Source: Anaerolinea thermophila
GTDB taxonomy: Bacteria; Chloroflexota; Anaerolineae; Anaerolineales; Villigracilaceae
Direction of reading: 5' to 3'
Length of the DNA stretch: 7,733 nucleotides
Assembly (NCBI GenBank): GCA_022729775.1
Contig: DZBA01000154.1
Span: 1-7,733, forward strand
A program made the position numbers and the translations under genes. The notes below the pieces were generated by a model. That model made no database searches, had not been told where the DNA came from, and worked only from the letters and a program-made list of their open reading frames with translations. Below are positions 1-6,623 of the stretch, in pieces. Each line of letters starts with the position of its first letter. Within the stretch, counting starts at the first letter, position 1.

Positions 1-238
1 GCGATTCCGAAATATTGAATAACGCCCCAAAAATATTTTGTCTCTATTTTGTCTCGAGGGTTGTGCCTGCAATTTCCAGCGAATAGGCAAACGTCCACTC
101 GAACATGGATACAGCCGCCAATAGCAGCGCAAATGCGCCGTTGATTTCACGGCGTCTCCAAGCGTAGATAGCAACACTGATAGAAATAAAAGCCGCGACA
201 ATCAGCGGCAGGATATACGGGGAATATTCGAAAGTCAT
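1..238 (-). pseudogene. Membrane histidine kinase (7TM sensor) N-terminus, frameshifted by 11-bp duplication; runs off left edge
   Basis: The reading frame starts at ATG 238-236, 15 nt after the stop of the upstream receiver gene, and reaches a TAG at 46-44 after 64 residues. Those residues hold two hydrophobic helices (about 8-25 and 35-55) with a basic WRRRE loop between them, the layout of the N-terminal HisKA_7TM sensor of Chloroflexota-type kinases. A perfect tandem repeat of TATTTTGTCTC (plus strand, 34-44 and 45-55) lies at the stop. Dropping one 11-bp copy joins LETK to YFWGVIQYFGI, which is the expected continuation of this domain with its conserved W and QY residues. I therefore read this as the start of a full-length kinase, cognate to the receiver upstream, broken by a +11 slippage. 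Whether the rest is intact lies outside the window. A sequencing or assembly error gives the same picture. Family assignment is from pattern recognition. Confidence 0.7.
34..55. repeat. Perfect 11-bp tandem duplication inside the kinase gene
   Basis: TATTTTGTCTC occurs twice back to back (34-44, 45-55) with no mismatch. Its length is not a multiple of three, so it shifts the minus-strand kinase frame and creates the TAG at 46-44. It is typical of replication slippage. With only two copies it is not an established phase-variable tract. Confidence 0.9.
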
Positions 239-253
239 TTTGTCTCTAAAAAA

Positions 254-637
254 TCAGCGCGCCTGGGCAAAGGGCGTTGGCTGAATGGGCGGAAGGTAAT
301 CCAACAATAAATCTTTGCGGACAAAATTTCTCATCCCTGCTTTTTTTGCGCGTTGTTTCATAGCAGCCGTTTCATCCGCTGTGACTCCGATAATCCACAA
401 GCCGGGATTGTCTTTAAGCAGTTTACGCGCGGTTTTGAAACCATCCATGCCCGGCATGTTGACATCCAGCACCACCAAATCTGGCGGGAGTTTTTTACAG
501 ACCGCCACCGCAGACTCGCCATCCGCTGCCATGCCGATTACTTTTATATTGGGCAGGGTAGAGAAGAACAAGTTAAGGGTTTTGCGCCACAGCAGGTGGT
601 CATCCACGATTAATACGCGCAGTTTTTGTGTTTTCAT
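254..637 (-). CDS. Stand-alone response regulator receiver (CheY-like)
   Basis: A 127-residue protein made of one receiver domain and a short Pro-rich tail, with no DNA-binding output domain. The phosphorylation pocket is complete: acidic pair D12-D13 (VLIVDDH), phospho-acceptor D58 (VVLDVNMPGMDG), the Thr of GVTA near 89, and the conserved Lys of VRKD near 110. The open frame extends upstream to 721, but the receiver fold begins right at ATG 637-635 (MKTQKLRVLIVDD), and the upstream extension would run into the preceding gene, so this start is chosen. A weak AAGAG-like ribosome site precedes it. It lies 28 nt after the STAS-like gene and 15 nt before the kinase on the same strand, so the three are probably co-transcribed. 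It could shuttle phosphate from the adjacent kinase or act through protein contacts. The exact partner is unknown. Confidence 0.85.
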   Translation of the reverse strand: MKTQKLRVLIVDDHLLWRKTLNLFFSTLPNIKVIGMAADGESAVAVCKKLPPDLVVLDVNMPGMDGFKTARKLLKDNPGLWIIGVTADETAAMKQRAKKAGMRNFVRKDLLLDYLPPIQPTPFAQAR

Positions 638-665
638 CAATGCTCTTGCGTGAAATAAAATCGGG

Positions 666-1058
666 CTATATGTTAGCGCGAGCATACGCAAGCGCTTCTT
701 CCAACGTATCAAACAGTTCAACTTGTAAACTGCCGAACATTTCTGAAGAAGCCCCCTTATAGCCCAAACGCAACATGGAATTTGTAGTCACTACCAACAA
801 ACGACGAATCATGGGATGATGATATGGCGCGGAATCTACCCGCGTTAATGAGTGCGCTGCATTTATCAAATCCTCTACCGAGAGTCCAGTTTGCCTGCTT
901 AAGTCGTTGATGTAATACACTTTTTCCAGTTGAGCATCCAGGCGCTGCCGTGCTTCCGCCATAGATGGTTCGAGGTGCGTTCCTATTTTGTAAGTTTCAT
1001 AGGCGGTAAAAATGAGAATTGGTTCTCCGGGAAGTTTTTTGTAATCATAAGGCGGCAT
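666..1058 (-). CDS. Conserved small protein, possible STAS/SpoIIAA-like fold
   Basis: 130 residues, cytoplasmic, with no signal peptide or membrane segment. I do not recognise a named family with certainty. The pattern is an N-terminal strand (PILIFTAYE), a long helical middle, a strand RRLLVVTTNS, and a C-terminal unit LQVELFDTLEEALAYAR. That last unit resembles the ending of SpoIIAA/STAS-like proteins, where a strand is followed by a phase-setting helix with the phrase F-D-(S/T)-LEEAL. Start ATG 1058-1056 has a strong AGGAGAA site 7 nt upstream. It is the first gene of the minus-strand operon, before a receiver and a membrane kinase, so a switching or scaffold role in that pathway is a reasonable guess. 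Gene call is firm; function is tentative. Confidence 0.75.
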   Translation of the reverse strand: MPPYDYKKLPGEPILIFTAYETYKIGTHLEPSMAEARQRLDAQLEKVYYINDLSRQTGLSVEDLINAAHSLTRVDSAPYHHPMIRRLLVVTTNSMLRLGYKGASSEMFGSLQVELFDTLEEALAYARANI

Positions 1059-1258
1059 TTAAGTTCTCCTAATATTTTCATGTCGAACAGGAAATTTTTG
1101 ATGTAAAGTTATATCGTTGTATTTGTTGACAATTTTATGTGTCTTTCCCTGTCAGCGCGCTTATCATCTGGTATTTTTCCGTTGCCAAGTGGATATAGCC
1201 AGACGGTAAAGCGTGAGGCATAATAGATACGTTACCATTGAGGAATGACGGTGATTTT
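1059..1258. promoter_or_regulatory. Divergent intergenic region between two signalling operons
   Basis: 200 nt separate the leftward STAS-like/receiver/kinase operon from the rightward kinase/regulator operon, so promoters for both must lie here. A perfect TTGACA sits at 1126-1131 on the plus strand, but no good -10 hexamer follows at 16-18 nt. CATAAT at 1219-1224 is a possible plus-strand -10 with no good -35. The 1091-1137 stretch is AT-rich and contains TATAAC on the minus strand (1113-1108). I see no convincing complete promoter or operator, only these candidates. Confidence 0.35.
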
Positions 1259-3340
1259 ATGAATCTTTACGAACTGTATTCAAGCATGTTGGTCGCATCC
1301 AGCGTTCTATCAGGGTTGACCTTGATACTGATGCTGAAGTATCGCGCCAACCGGATTGCGCGGGGACTATTGGCTACCGTATTCGCCTCATTGGGCGTCA
1401 CGCTCTCTTTACTGCTGGGGGCGTACAGTTCAACGAATGAAGCAGCCGTTTTCTGGCACGGAAATATCCGCCTCATCTTCAATATTTTTTTCCTCCCTGC
1501 AAGTTTCATTTTTGTTTACACATTTCTGGGTGGCAAAAACGCAAAACTAATCTGGTTTACGTTGGTCATTCCCATCCTAACGGTTTTTATCAGCCTAACC
1601 AATAATTTTCATCATTTACTGTTCAGCGCGTATGCCATGGAACGCGGGGAATACTACTTGCGTGTATCATGGCAGCCGGGCATTTGGTTCATGGCGCTCG
1701 GCGCCTATTCATACGCCATCGTGTTTGGGCTTGTATATCTTCTGATGTCTTGGGTCGGCAGGACGAAAAAACTACCGCGCTGGCGCGGGCTTTTAATATT
1801 AGCCACCAGCGTCATGATCACCGCAGCATATACGCTTGACACCTTTGGATACGCCCTCGCTCCCGGAATATTAAACCTGCCCATCGGGCTGGCGGTCATG
1901 AATCTTGCCTACATTATCGGCGTGTGGTATTTGAACCTGTTCGACATCCTGCCGGTTGCCAGAGAGACGTTGACACAGTACATGTCAGACGCGATTTTTG
2001 TGGTGGATTCCAACAATGTCGTTTTGGACGTCAACCCTGCGGGGGTGAAACTTATAGACCGCCCCGCTTCTGACATTCTGGGGAAAAATATCGTCAGTTT
2101 CATGCCGCGGGAAGACCGCGCAAAACAGGCAGAGGAAATTTTAGAAAACGAGTTTCTCGGAATCCTGCCGCTTGACATACAGAGTCAAGACCGCTTCTTT
2201 GACATCCTGCTTACGAATATTTACATCGAACAGAATGTTGTTGCCGCCAAGTTGCTTGTGCTGCGCGACATCACCAAACGCAAACGGATAGAGGAGGCGC
2301 TGCTTGAGAGTGAGGAAAAACACCGGTCACTCTTTGAAACAATGGCGCAAGGCGTCGTCTACCAGTCTACCAGCGGTGAGATCATTTCTTTCAATCAAGC
2401 CGCCGAACGCATTTTGGGGGTAAGTCTTGACCAGTTGCAAGGGCGAACCTCTTTGGACCCGCGCTGGAAGGTAATTCATGAAAACGGCTCTGTGTATTTG
2501 GGCGAAGAACATCCCGCTATGCTGGCATTGCAAACCGGGCAGGAAGTCCGCAACCAAATCATGGGAGTTTACAACCCCAAAACCGCGGGGTATCGCTGGA
2601 TTAATATCCACGCGGTACCGCAGTTCAGGCAGGGAGAATCTACGCCCTATCAGGTCTATGCCACCTTTGATGACATTACCCACTTCAAACAATTACAGGA
2701 AGAAGAGCGGCAGCGCGTTGCATTGGAAGAACGCCAACGCCTCGCGCGCGACCTGCACGACGCAGTGAGTCAAACGCTCTTCTCCGCCCGCGTCACGTCC
2801 GAAGTTTTGCTCAGGCAAAAGAATAAATCAATTTCGCAAAAAAAAGTTTGGGAACATGTCGCCCATCTCGACCTGCTGGTCAAAAGCGCGTTGGGCGAAA
2901 TGCGCATCCTGCTATTGGAACTGCGCCCGGAAAGTTTAATCAACGCCGACCTGCCCGCGCTGCTTGCCCATCTTGTGGATGCCGCCGCATCGCGCATTGA
3001 CGCCGAAATCAACCTCGACATACAAGGCAAGGAACAAACGCCGGTTGACGTAAAGATTGCCTTTTATCGCATCGCGCAAGAATCACTCAACAATATGATT
3101 AAACACGCGGACAGTACCAAAATCAACATTTGCCTGACCAGCAGCCGCGATTTTGTGAAAATCATCGCGGAAGATAACGGGGTGGGGTTGCGGCGCGGCA
3201 AATCTTCCGGCGCGTCCATGGGCATCAAAATCATGCGCGAGCGCGCCAGCGAGATTGGCGCAAAATTGGAAATTTCCAGCAAGCCCAAACAGGGGACGCG
3301 AGTCACGTGTACATGGCAGAGAAAGGAAAACATAAAGTGA
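1259..3340 (+). CDS. Sensor histidine kinase, 7TM-PAS-PAS-HisKA_3-HATPase_c
   Basis: A 693-residue inner-membrane kinase of the NarX/DesK-like (HisKA_3) class. The first 225 or so residues hold seven hydrophobic helices of the HisKA_7TM sensor type. Two PAS domains follow (about 236-350 and 350-478), then a short coiled linker. The dimerisation domain has motif LEERQRLARDLHDAVSQ with phospho-acceptor His500, and the ATPase domain shows the N box (ESLNN near 610), G1 (DNGVG near 638) and G2-like GIKIMRERA. All catalytic motifs look intact. I prefer ATG 1259, preceded by GGTGA four nt upstream and starting directly at the sensor; an in-frame TTG at 1238 would add seven residues. The stop overlaps the GTG start of the next gene (GTGA), indicating translational coupling with that regulator, its likely phosphotransfer partner. 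The sensed signal is unknown. Confidence 0.92.
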   Translation: MNLYELYSSMLVASSVLSGLTLILMLKYRANRIARGLLATVFASLGVTLSLLLGAYSSTNEAAVFWHGNIRLIFNIFFLPASFIFVYTFLGGKNAKLIWFTLVIPILTVFISLTNNFHHLLFSAYAMERGEYYLRVSWQPGIWFMALGAYSYAIVFGLVYLLMSWVGRTKKLPRWRGLLILATSVMITAAYTLDTFGYALAPGILNLPIGLAVMNLAYIIGVWYLNLFDILPVARETLTQYMSDAIFVVDSNNVVLDVNPAGVKLIDRPASDILGKNIVSFMPREDRAKQAEEILENEFLGILPLDIQSQDRFFDILLTNIYIEQNVVAAKLLVLRDITKRKRIEEALLESEEKHRSLFETMAQGVVYQSTSGEIISFNQAAERILGVSLDQLQGRTSLDPRWKVIHENGSVYLGEEHPAMLALQTGQEVRNQIMGVYNPKTAGYRWINIHAVPQFRQGESTPYQVYATFDDITHFKQLQEEERQRVALEERQRLARDLHDAVSQTLFSARVTSEVLLRQKNKSISQKKVWEHVAHLDLLVKSALGEMRILLLELRPESLINADLPALLAHLVDAAASRIDAEINLDIQGKEQTPVDVKIAFYRIAQESLNNMIKHADSTKINICLTSSRDFVKIIAEDNGVGLRRGKSSGASMGIKIMRERASEIGAKLEISSKPKQGTRVTCTWQRKENIK

Positions 3341-3993
3341 AGGCAAAGCGCATTAAAGTCTTGATTGTGGACGATCATCTGATGGTACGCAAAGGTCTCG
3401 CCCTGCTTATTTCAGAATTCAAAGATTTGCAGCTGGTCGGCGAAGCCTCAAATGCAATAGACGCCATCGAGCTCTTCAAACGTGAGCGCCCGGACGTGAC
3501 GTTGATGGATATGGTGCTGCCGGATACTTGCGGCGCGAAAATCATCCGCAGTATCAAGAAGATTCAAAAAGACGCGGCGGTCATCGCGCTGACTTCTTTC
3601 GGCGAGGAGGATTTAATCACCGAGGCGATTCGCGCTGGCGCGCGCGGCTTCCTGTATAAAAATATCAGCGTGGAAGAACTTGCCGAAGCGATTCGAAAAG
3701 TCCACGCGGGGCAGGTCGTCCTCGACCCGAAAGCCTCGGATGTGCTTTTAAAGTTTTTCAGCAAAGCAGAGGGTATATCCGCTGTTGAAGCCGTTCCCGA
3801 TTTCAGCGAACGCGAACTGACCATCTTGCAATTGCTGGCTCAAGGTCTGACCAACAAACAGATTGCCGCGCGGCTCGAGATTGAAGTGCCAACGGTAAAG
3901 CAATATCTCGGCAAGATTTTCCCCAAGTTGAAAGCGCAAAGTCGCACAGAGGCTGTGGCGTCTGCTATGCGGCAGAAATTGATCAAGGCGTAA
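3337..3993 (+). CDS. NarL/LuxR-family response regulator
   Basis: 218 residues, the normal length for the family. The receiver covers about 5-122, with D12-D13, phospho-acceptor D58 (VTLMDMVLPD), Thr in ALTSF and Lys in LYKN. The C-terminal LuxR-type helix-turn-helix covers about 155-218 (FSERELTILQLLAQGLTNKQIAARL). The GTG start at 3337 overlaps the kinase stop as GTGA and is preceded by AGAAAGGA. It puts the receiver strand five residues in, so I prefer it to the longer starts at 3307 (GTG) or 3313 (ATG). It should be phosphorylated by the coupled 7TM kinase and then bind DNA as a dimer. Oddities: the recognition-helix region reads VPTVKQYLGKIF where the usual pattern is TVK-H-SNI, and the receiver loop has DTCG in place of GMDG. 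Transcription should end at the strong terminator 50 nt downstream. Confidence 0.92.
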   Translation: MKAKRIKVLIVDDHLMVRKGLALLISEFKDLQLVGEASNAIDAIELFKRERPDVTLMDMVLPDTCGAKIIRSIKKIQKDAAVIALTSFGEEDLITEAIRAGARGFLYKNISVEELAEAIRKVHAGQVVLDPKASDVLLKFFSKAEGISAVEAVPDFSERELTILQLLAQGLTNKQIAARLEIEVPTVKQYLGKIFPKLKAQSRTEAVASAMRQKLIKA

Positions 3994-4042
3994 ATCCGCA
4001 TTCCAAGTCGGATTGGGGAATAATAAATGCCACCGTCCCACA

Positions 4043-4082
4043 CGCATAAAAAAAACTCGCGCGCGCGAGTTTTTTTTATGCG
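4043..4082. terminator. Perfect 40-nt palindrome, intrinsic terminator (bidirectional form)
   Basis: The two 20-nt arms are exact reverse complements, centred between 4062 and 4063. The core is the GC palindrome CTCGCGCGCGCGAG (4056-4069), preceded by eight A (4048-4055) and followed by eight T (4070-4077), with CGCAT/ATGCG at the ends. This is a textbook Rho-independent terminator symmetrical in both directions. It lies 50 nt after the regulator stop and isolates the first kinase/regulator pair from the next kinase gene. Confidence 0.92.
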
Positions 4083-4131
4083 ACCCATGTAACAAAAGAC
4101 TGTTTATTGCAGTAGAATGAATATAGAGAAA

Positions 4132-4266
4132 TAACTTACCTTACACACTTTAGGCATGTCACCCTGAGCCGAAGCCCTGAATGTAGTGAAGGGTCAGCGA
4201 AGGGTCTCTGAGACAATCGTAGAGATGTTTCGCTCCGCTCAACATGACACTGCATAAGGTGAGTAA
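4132..4266. repeat. Imperfect palindromic dispersed repeat (REP/MITE-like, 'CHAERSEAS'-type)
   Basis: About 135 bp between the terminator and the second kinase gene. The ends TAACTTACCTTA (4132-4143) and TAAGGTGAGTAA (4255-4266) are inverted copies matching at 10 of 12 positions. Further in, TGTCACCCTGAGC (4158-4169) faces GCTCAACATGACA (4237-4249). The interior holds GAAGGGTC twice, 11 bp apart (4188-4195, 4199-4206). The minus-strand translation contains CHVERSETSL and RPFADPSLHSG, the characteristic spurious peptide of a palindromic repeat dispersed in many bacterial genomes. I recognise the type from general knowledge; copy number in this genome is not visible here. No transposase is present, so any mobility would be non-autonomous. 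Confidence 0.75.
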
Positions 4267-4313
4267 ATAAATATTTTTTTATCGTTACATAACCAATGAA
4301 GGATGATTCTCTT

Positions 4314-5864
4314 ATGCGACAAGGACAACCAGATCGGAAGAAAAGCGCGGAACAATATCGGGGAATTTTCAACGCGCTCGACGACGGGGTGATTATCGCC
4401 GACTTGGAAAACGGCTTGGTAGTGGAGGCAAATCCAGCAGCCTGGTTGATGCATGGCTGCACGCGCCAAGAATTTATCGGTCAGCAATTGACTACATACG
4501 TACACCCCGACAGCCTCAATGACTTGAAGGAATATACCAGCACGTTTCCATCGGACAGCTCGCTCGATACCCGGATCAAACATGTACGCCGCGACGGCTC
4601 GACATTTTACGCCGAATGGCGCGCGACAGAATTCAATTACGAGGGACGGTCCTGCCTGCTGATTACTGCGCGCAACATTAACAAGCAAATTGCGGTAGAA
4701 CAAACCCTCTATCAACAAGCGGAAACCCGCACCCATGAGCAGAATACATTATTGGAAATTTCGCATACATTGGCATCCACATTGGAACTTCAACCGGGGC
4801 TGATTCTCGATCAATTACGCAAAATCATTCAATACACACACGGCGGACTCTTTGCACTGGAAGACGCCAGTCTGGTGGCGTTGGCAACGCGTGGAACGCC
4901 GCAGCTCGAACATGCTACACCCATCCGCATTGATTTGCAGAATCCAGAAATTCTGGTCACATTGTTCAATAGACACCAACCCATCCGCATTGCCAATGTA
5001 TGGAGCGAAAATCCGCAGGCGCAATTTTTGCGTTCGCTGCTGGATGACAAAGCGCTAGAACTGCTCGAAGGAATGCAATCGTGGATGTGGGCGCCCTTGG
5101 CGGTGAGAGGGCGTATTATTGGCGGATTGGGCATTGCCGAAGCCACAAAAGATTATTTCACCGATCATCATGCTGACCTCGCGTTGAGCGTGGCAGATCA
5201 AGCTGCAATCACCATGGTCAACGCGGAATTATATGGGCACGCGCAGGCGCTCGCGGTGCTGGAAGAACGCCAACATTTGGCAAGAAATCTCCATGATGCC
5301 GTCAACCAATCTCTCTTTTCCGCCGGGCTAATTGCCGAAGTCCTACCGCGCTTATGGGACCGGGATCAAGCCGAGGCGCGGCGTTCGCTCGAAGATTTGC
5401 GCCGTCTGACACGCGGCGCAATGGCAGAGATGCGCGCCCTGCTGGCAGAACTGCGTCCCTCGACGTTGACCGATTCAGATTTGGGTGATTTGCTGAGATT
5501 GTTGGGCAACGCATTTTCAGGCAGGACAAATCTACCGGTGGCAATCACTGTTGTGGAAGAATTGACCCTCCCCGCCGAAGCGCAAATCGCGTTTTATCGG
5601 ATGTGCCAGGAGGCGCTGAACAATGTCGCCAAACATGCCAAAGCCAGTCAGGTTGAGATCAATCTGAAACAGGAAGAAACCTTAATCGAATTATGTATTC
5701 GTGATAACGGCTTGGGCTTCAACCCTGAATCAACCGTCACTGGCGGACACTATGGCTTGACCATGATGCGCGAACGCGCGGAATCTGCCGGAGCAGTCTT
5801 GACAGTCACAAGCCAGCCCGGTCACGGTACAGAATTAACGCTCCGCTGGGTAAAACAGACCTAA
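4314..5864 (+). CDS. Cytoplasmic sensor histidine kinase, PAS-GAF-HisKA_3-HATPase_c
   Basis: 516 residues, no membrane helices, so a soluble kinase sensing an internal or diffusible signal. Order: PAS (about 12-125), coiled linker, GAF (about 144-305), HisKA_3 with LEERQHLARNLHDAVNQ and His327, then HATPase_c with N box (EALNN near 432), G1 (DNGLGF near 463) and GLTMMRERAE. All core catalytic motifs are present. The residue two before the His is Asn (RNLHD) where this class usually has Asp or Glu, and the first kinase has RDLHD. ATG 4314 is chosen because AAGGA sits 10 nt upstream; in-frame ATG 4296 would add six residues but has no visible ribosome site. The C-terminal half is clearly paralogous to the 7TM kinase. 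The gene is 17 nt from the NarL-type regulator that follows and is probably its phosphodonor. No convincing promoter is seen upstream, though the AT-rich 4267-4295 is a candidate. Confidence 0.92.
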   Translation: MRQGQPDRKKSAEQYRGIFNALDDGVIIADLENGLVVEANPAAWLMHGCTRQEFIGQQLTTYVHPDSLNDLKEYTSTFPSDSSLDTRIKHVRRDGSTFYAEWRATEFNYEGRSCLLITARNINKQIAVEQTLYQQAETRTHEQNTLLEISHTLASTLELQPGLILDQLRKIIQYTHGGLFALEDASLVALATRGTPQLEHATPIRIDLQNPEILVTLFNRHQPIRIANVWSENPQAQFLRSLLDDKALELLEGMQSWMWAPLAVRGRIIGGLGIAEATKDYFTDHHADLALSVADQAAITMVNAELYGHAQALAVLEERQHLARNLHDAVNQSLFSAGLIAEVLPRLWDRDQAEARRSLEDLRRLTRGAMAEMRALLAELRPSTLTDSDLGDLLRLLGNAFSGRTNLPVAITVVEELTLPAEAQIAFYRMCQEALNNVAKHAKASQVEINLKQEETLIELCIRDNGLGFNPESTVTGGHYGLTMMRERAESAGAVLTVTSQPGHGTELTLRWVKQT

Positions 5865-5881
5865 CAAGGTAAGGAATCTTT

Positions 5882-6529
5882 ATGACAAACATTACTTCAC
5901 AACCTATTCGCGTCATGATCGTTGATGATCACACCATGGTCTGTAGAGGCTTGGCGACCATCTTAAGAGTTTTCGATGATATGCTGTTGGTAGGTGAAGC
6001 CGAAAACGGCGTTGTCGCTATTGAATTATGCGGCAAAGTTCTGCCAGATGTAGTGCTGATGGATATGTTCATGCCGGAAATGGATGGGGCAACCGCAACA
6101 CGAATCATCTGCGAGAAGTATCCTCAAGTACAAGTGATCGCGCTAACGAGTTTCAAAGAAGGCGATTTGGTGAAGAGCGCGCTTGCCGCAGGCGCAATTG
6201 GATATTTGCTCAAGGATGTTGCCGCAGATGATTTAGCGCGCGCCATCCGCGCCGCGCACATCGGACGCGCTACGCTCTCCCCCGAAGCGGCGCAATCTTT
6301 GGTTGAGGCAGCCAATCAGCCGCCCATGCCAGGACTCGACCTGACAGAGCGTGAACGCGAAGTTTTAATTTTGATGATTGAGGGATTGAACAATACGCAA
6401 ATTGCAGGCAGGCTGACTGTCAGTCCCTCTACGATCAAATCACATGTCAGCAACATCCTTTCCAAATTAGGCGTTGCCAGCCGCACCGAAGCGGTGACAC
6501 TGGCGCTACGGAATCGCATTGCGCCCTGA
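5882..6529 (+). CDS. NarL/LuxR-family response regulator
   Basis: 215 residues. The receiver covers about 9-125, with D15-D16 (MIVDDH), phospho-acceptor D61 (VVLMDMFMPEMDG), Thr in ALTSF and Lys in LLKD. A short linker leads to a standard LuxR-type helix-turn-helix (about 153-215: LTEREREVLILMIEGLNNTQIAGRL, then TIKSHVSNILSKLGVASRTEAV). Every conserved position of the family is present, so this is a phosphorylation-controlled DNA-binding regulator. ATG 5882 has AAGGA six nt upstream. The kinase stop is 17 nt before the start, indicating one transcript. The recognition helix differs clearly from that of the regulator at 3337-3993, so the two probably read different promoters. Target genes are not identifiable from the sequence. 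Confidence 0.93.
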   Translation: MTNITSQPIRVMIVDDHTMVCRGLATILRVFDDMLLVGEAENGVVAIELCGKVLPDVVLMDMFMPEMDGATATRIICEKYPQVQVIALTSFKEGDLVKSALAAGAIGYLLKDVAADDLARAIRAAHIGRATLSPEAAQSLVEAANQPPMPGLDLTEREREVLILMIEGLNNTQIAGRLTVSPSTIKSHVSNILSKLGVASRTEAVTLALRNRIAP

Positions 6530-6568
6530 TCACGCGCTGCGTTATGGTCTCCCCCAAGTGGCGGAGAA

Positions 6569-6607
6569 GAACACTCCCCAGACGTCGGATACGTCTGGGG
6601 AGTGTTC
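6569..6607 (+). promoter_or_regulatory. Perfect 17-bp hairpin with 5-nt loop upstream of orphan receiver
   Basis: The arms 6569-6585 and 6591-6607 are exact reverse complements and the loop is CGGAT. No T-run follows on either strand, so it does not look like an ordinary intrinsic terminator. It ends 16 nt before ATG 6624. The only good ribosome-site match near the next gene, GGGGAG (6597-6602), lies within the right arm, six nt before an in-frame TTG (6609). It could therefore mask translation initiation, act as a partial terminator, or stabilise upstream mRNA. The hairpin is certain; the role is inferred. Confidence 0.75.
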
Positions 6608-6623
6608 GTTGTACTATGAGTAC

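Noticed and set aside
237..248. Second copy of ATTTTGTCTCTA, also found at 35-46, at the two ends of the truncated kinase frame
   Set aside because: A 12-nt match in AT-rich sequence 202 bp apart can arise by chance; one copy is the kinase start region and the other is explained by the tandem duplication.
315..653. Plus-strand open frames opposite the stand-alone receiver
   Set aside because: They are shadows of a receiver with all conserved residues; no family resemblance of their own.
638..721. 28-residue upstream extension of the stand-alone receiver (minus strand)
   Set aside because: It overlaps the end of the STAS-like gene and has no receiver-like sequence; the domain starts at the ATG at 637.
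4136..4462. Minus-strand open frame of 108 codons with the peptide CHVERSETS
   Set aside because: It is the translation of the palindromic repeat plus antisense of the kinase gene; this peptide is a well-known annotation artefact.
6519..6623. N-terminal extension of the orphan receiver back to 6519
   Set aside because: It would overlap the end of the NarL regulator and translate through the perfect hairpin; the receiver domain begins exactly at 6624.
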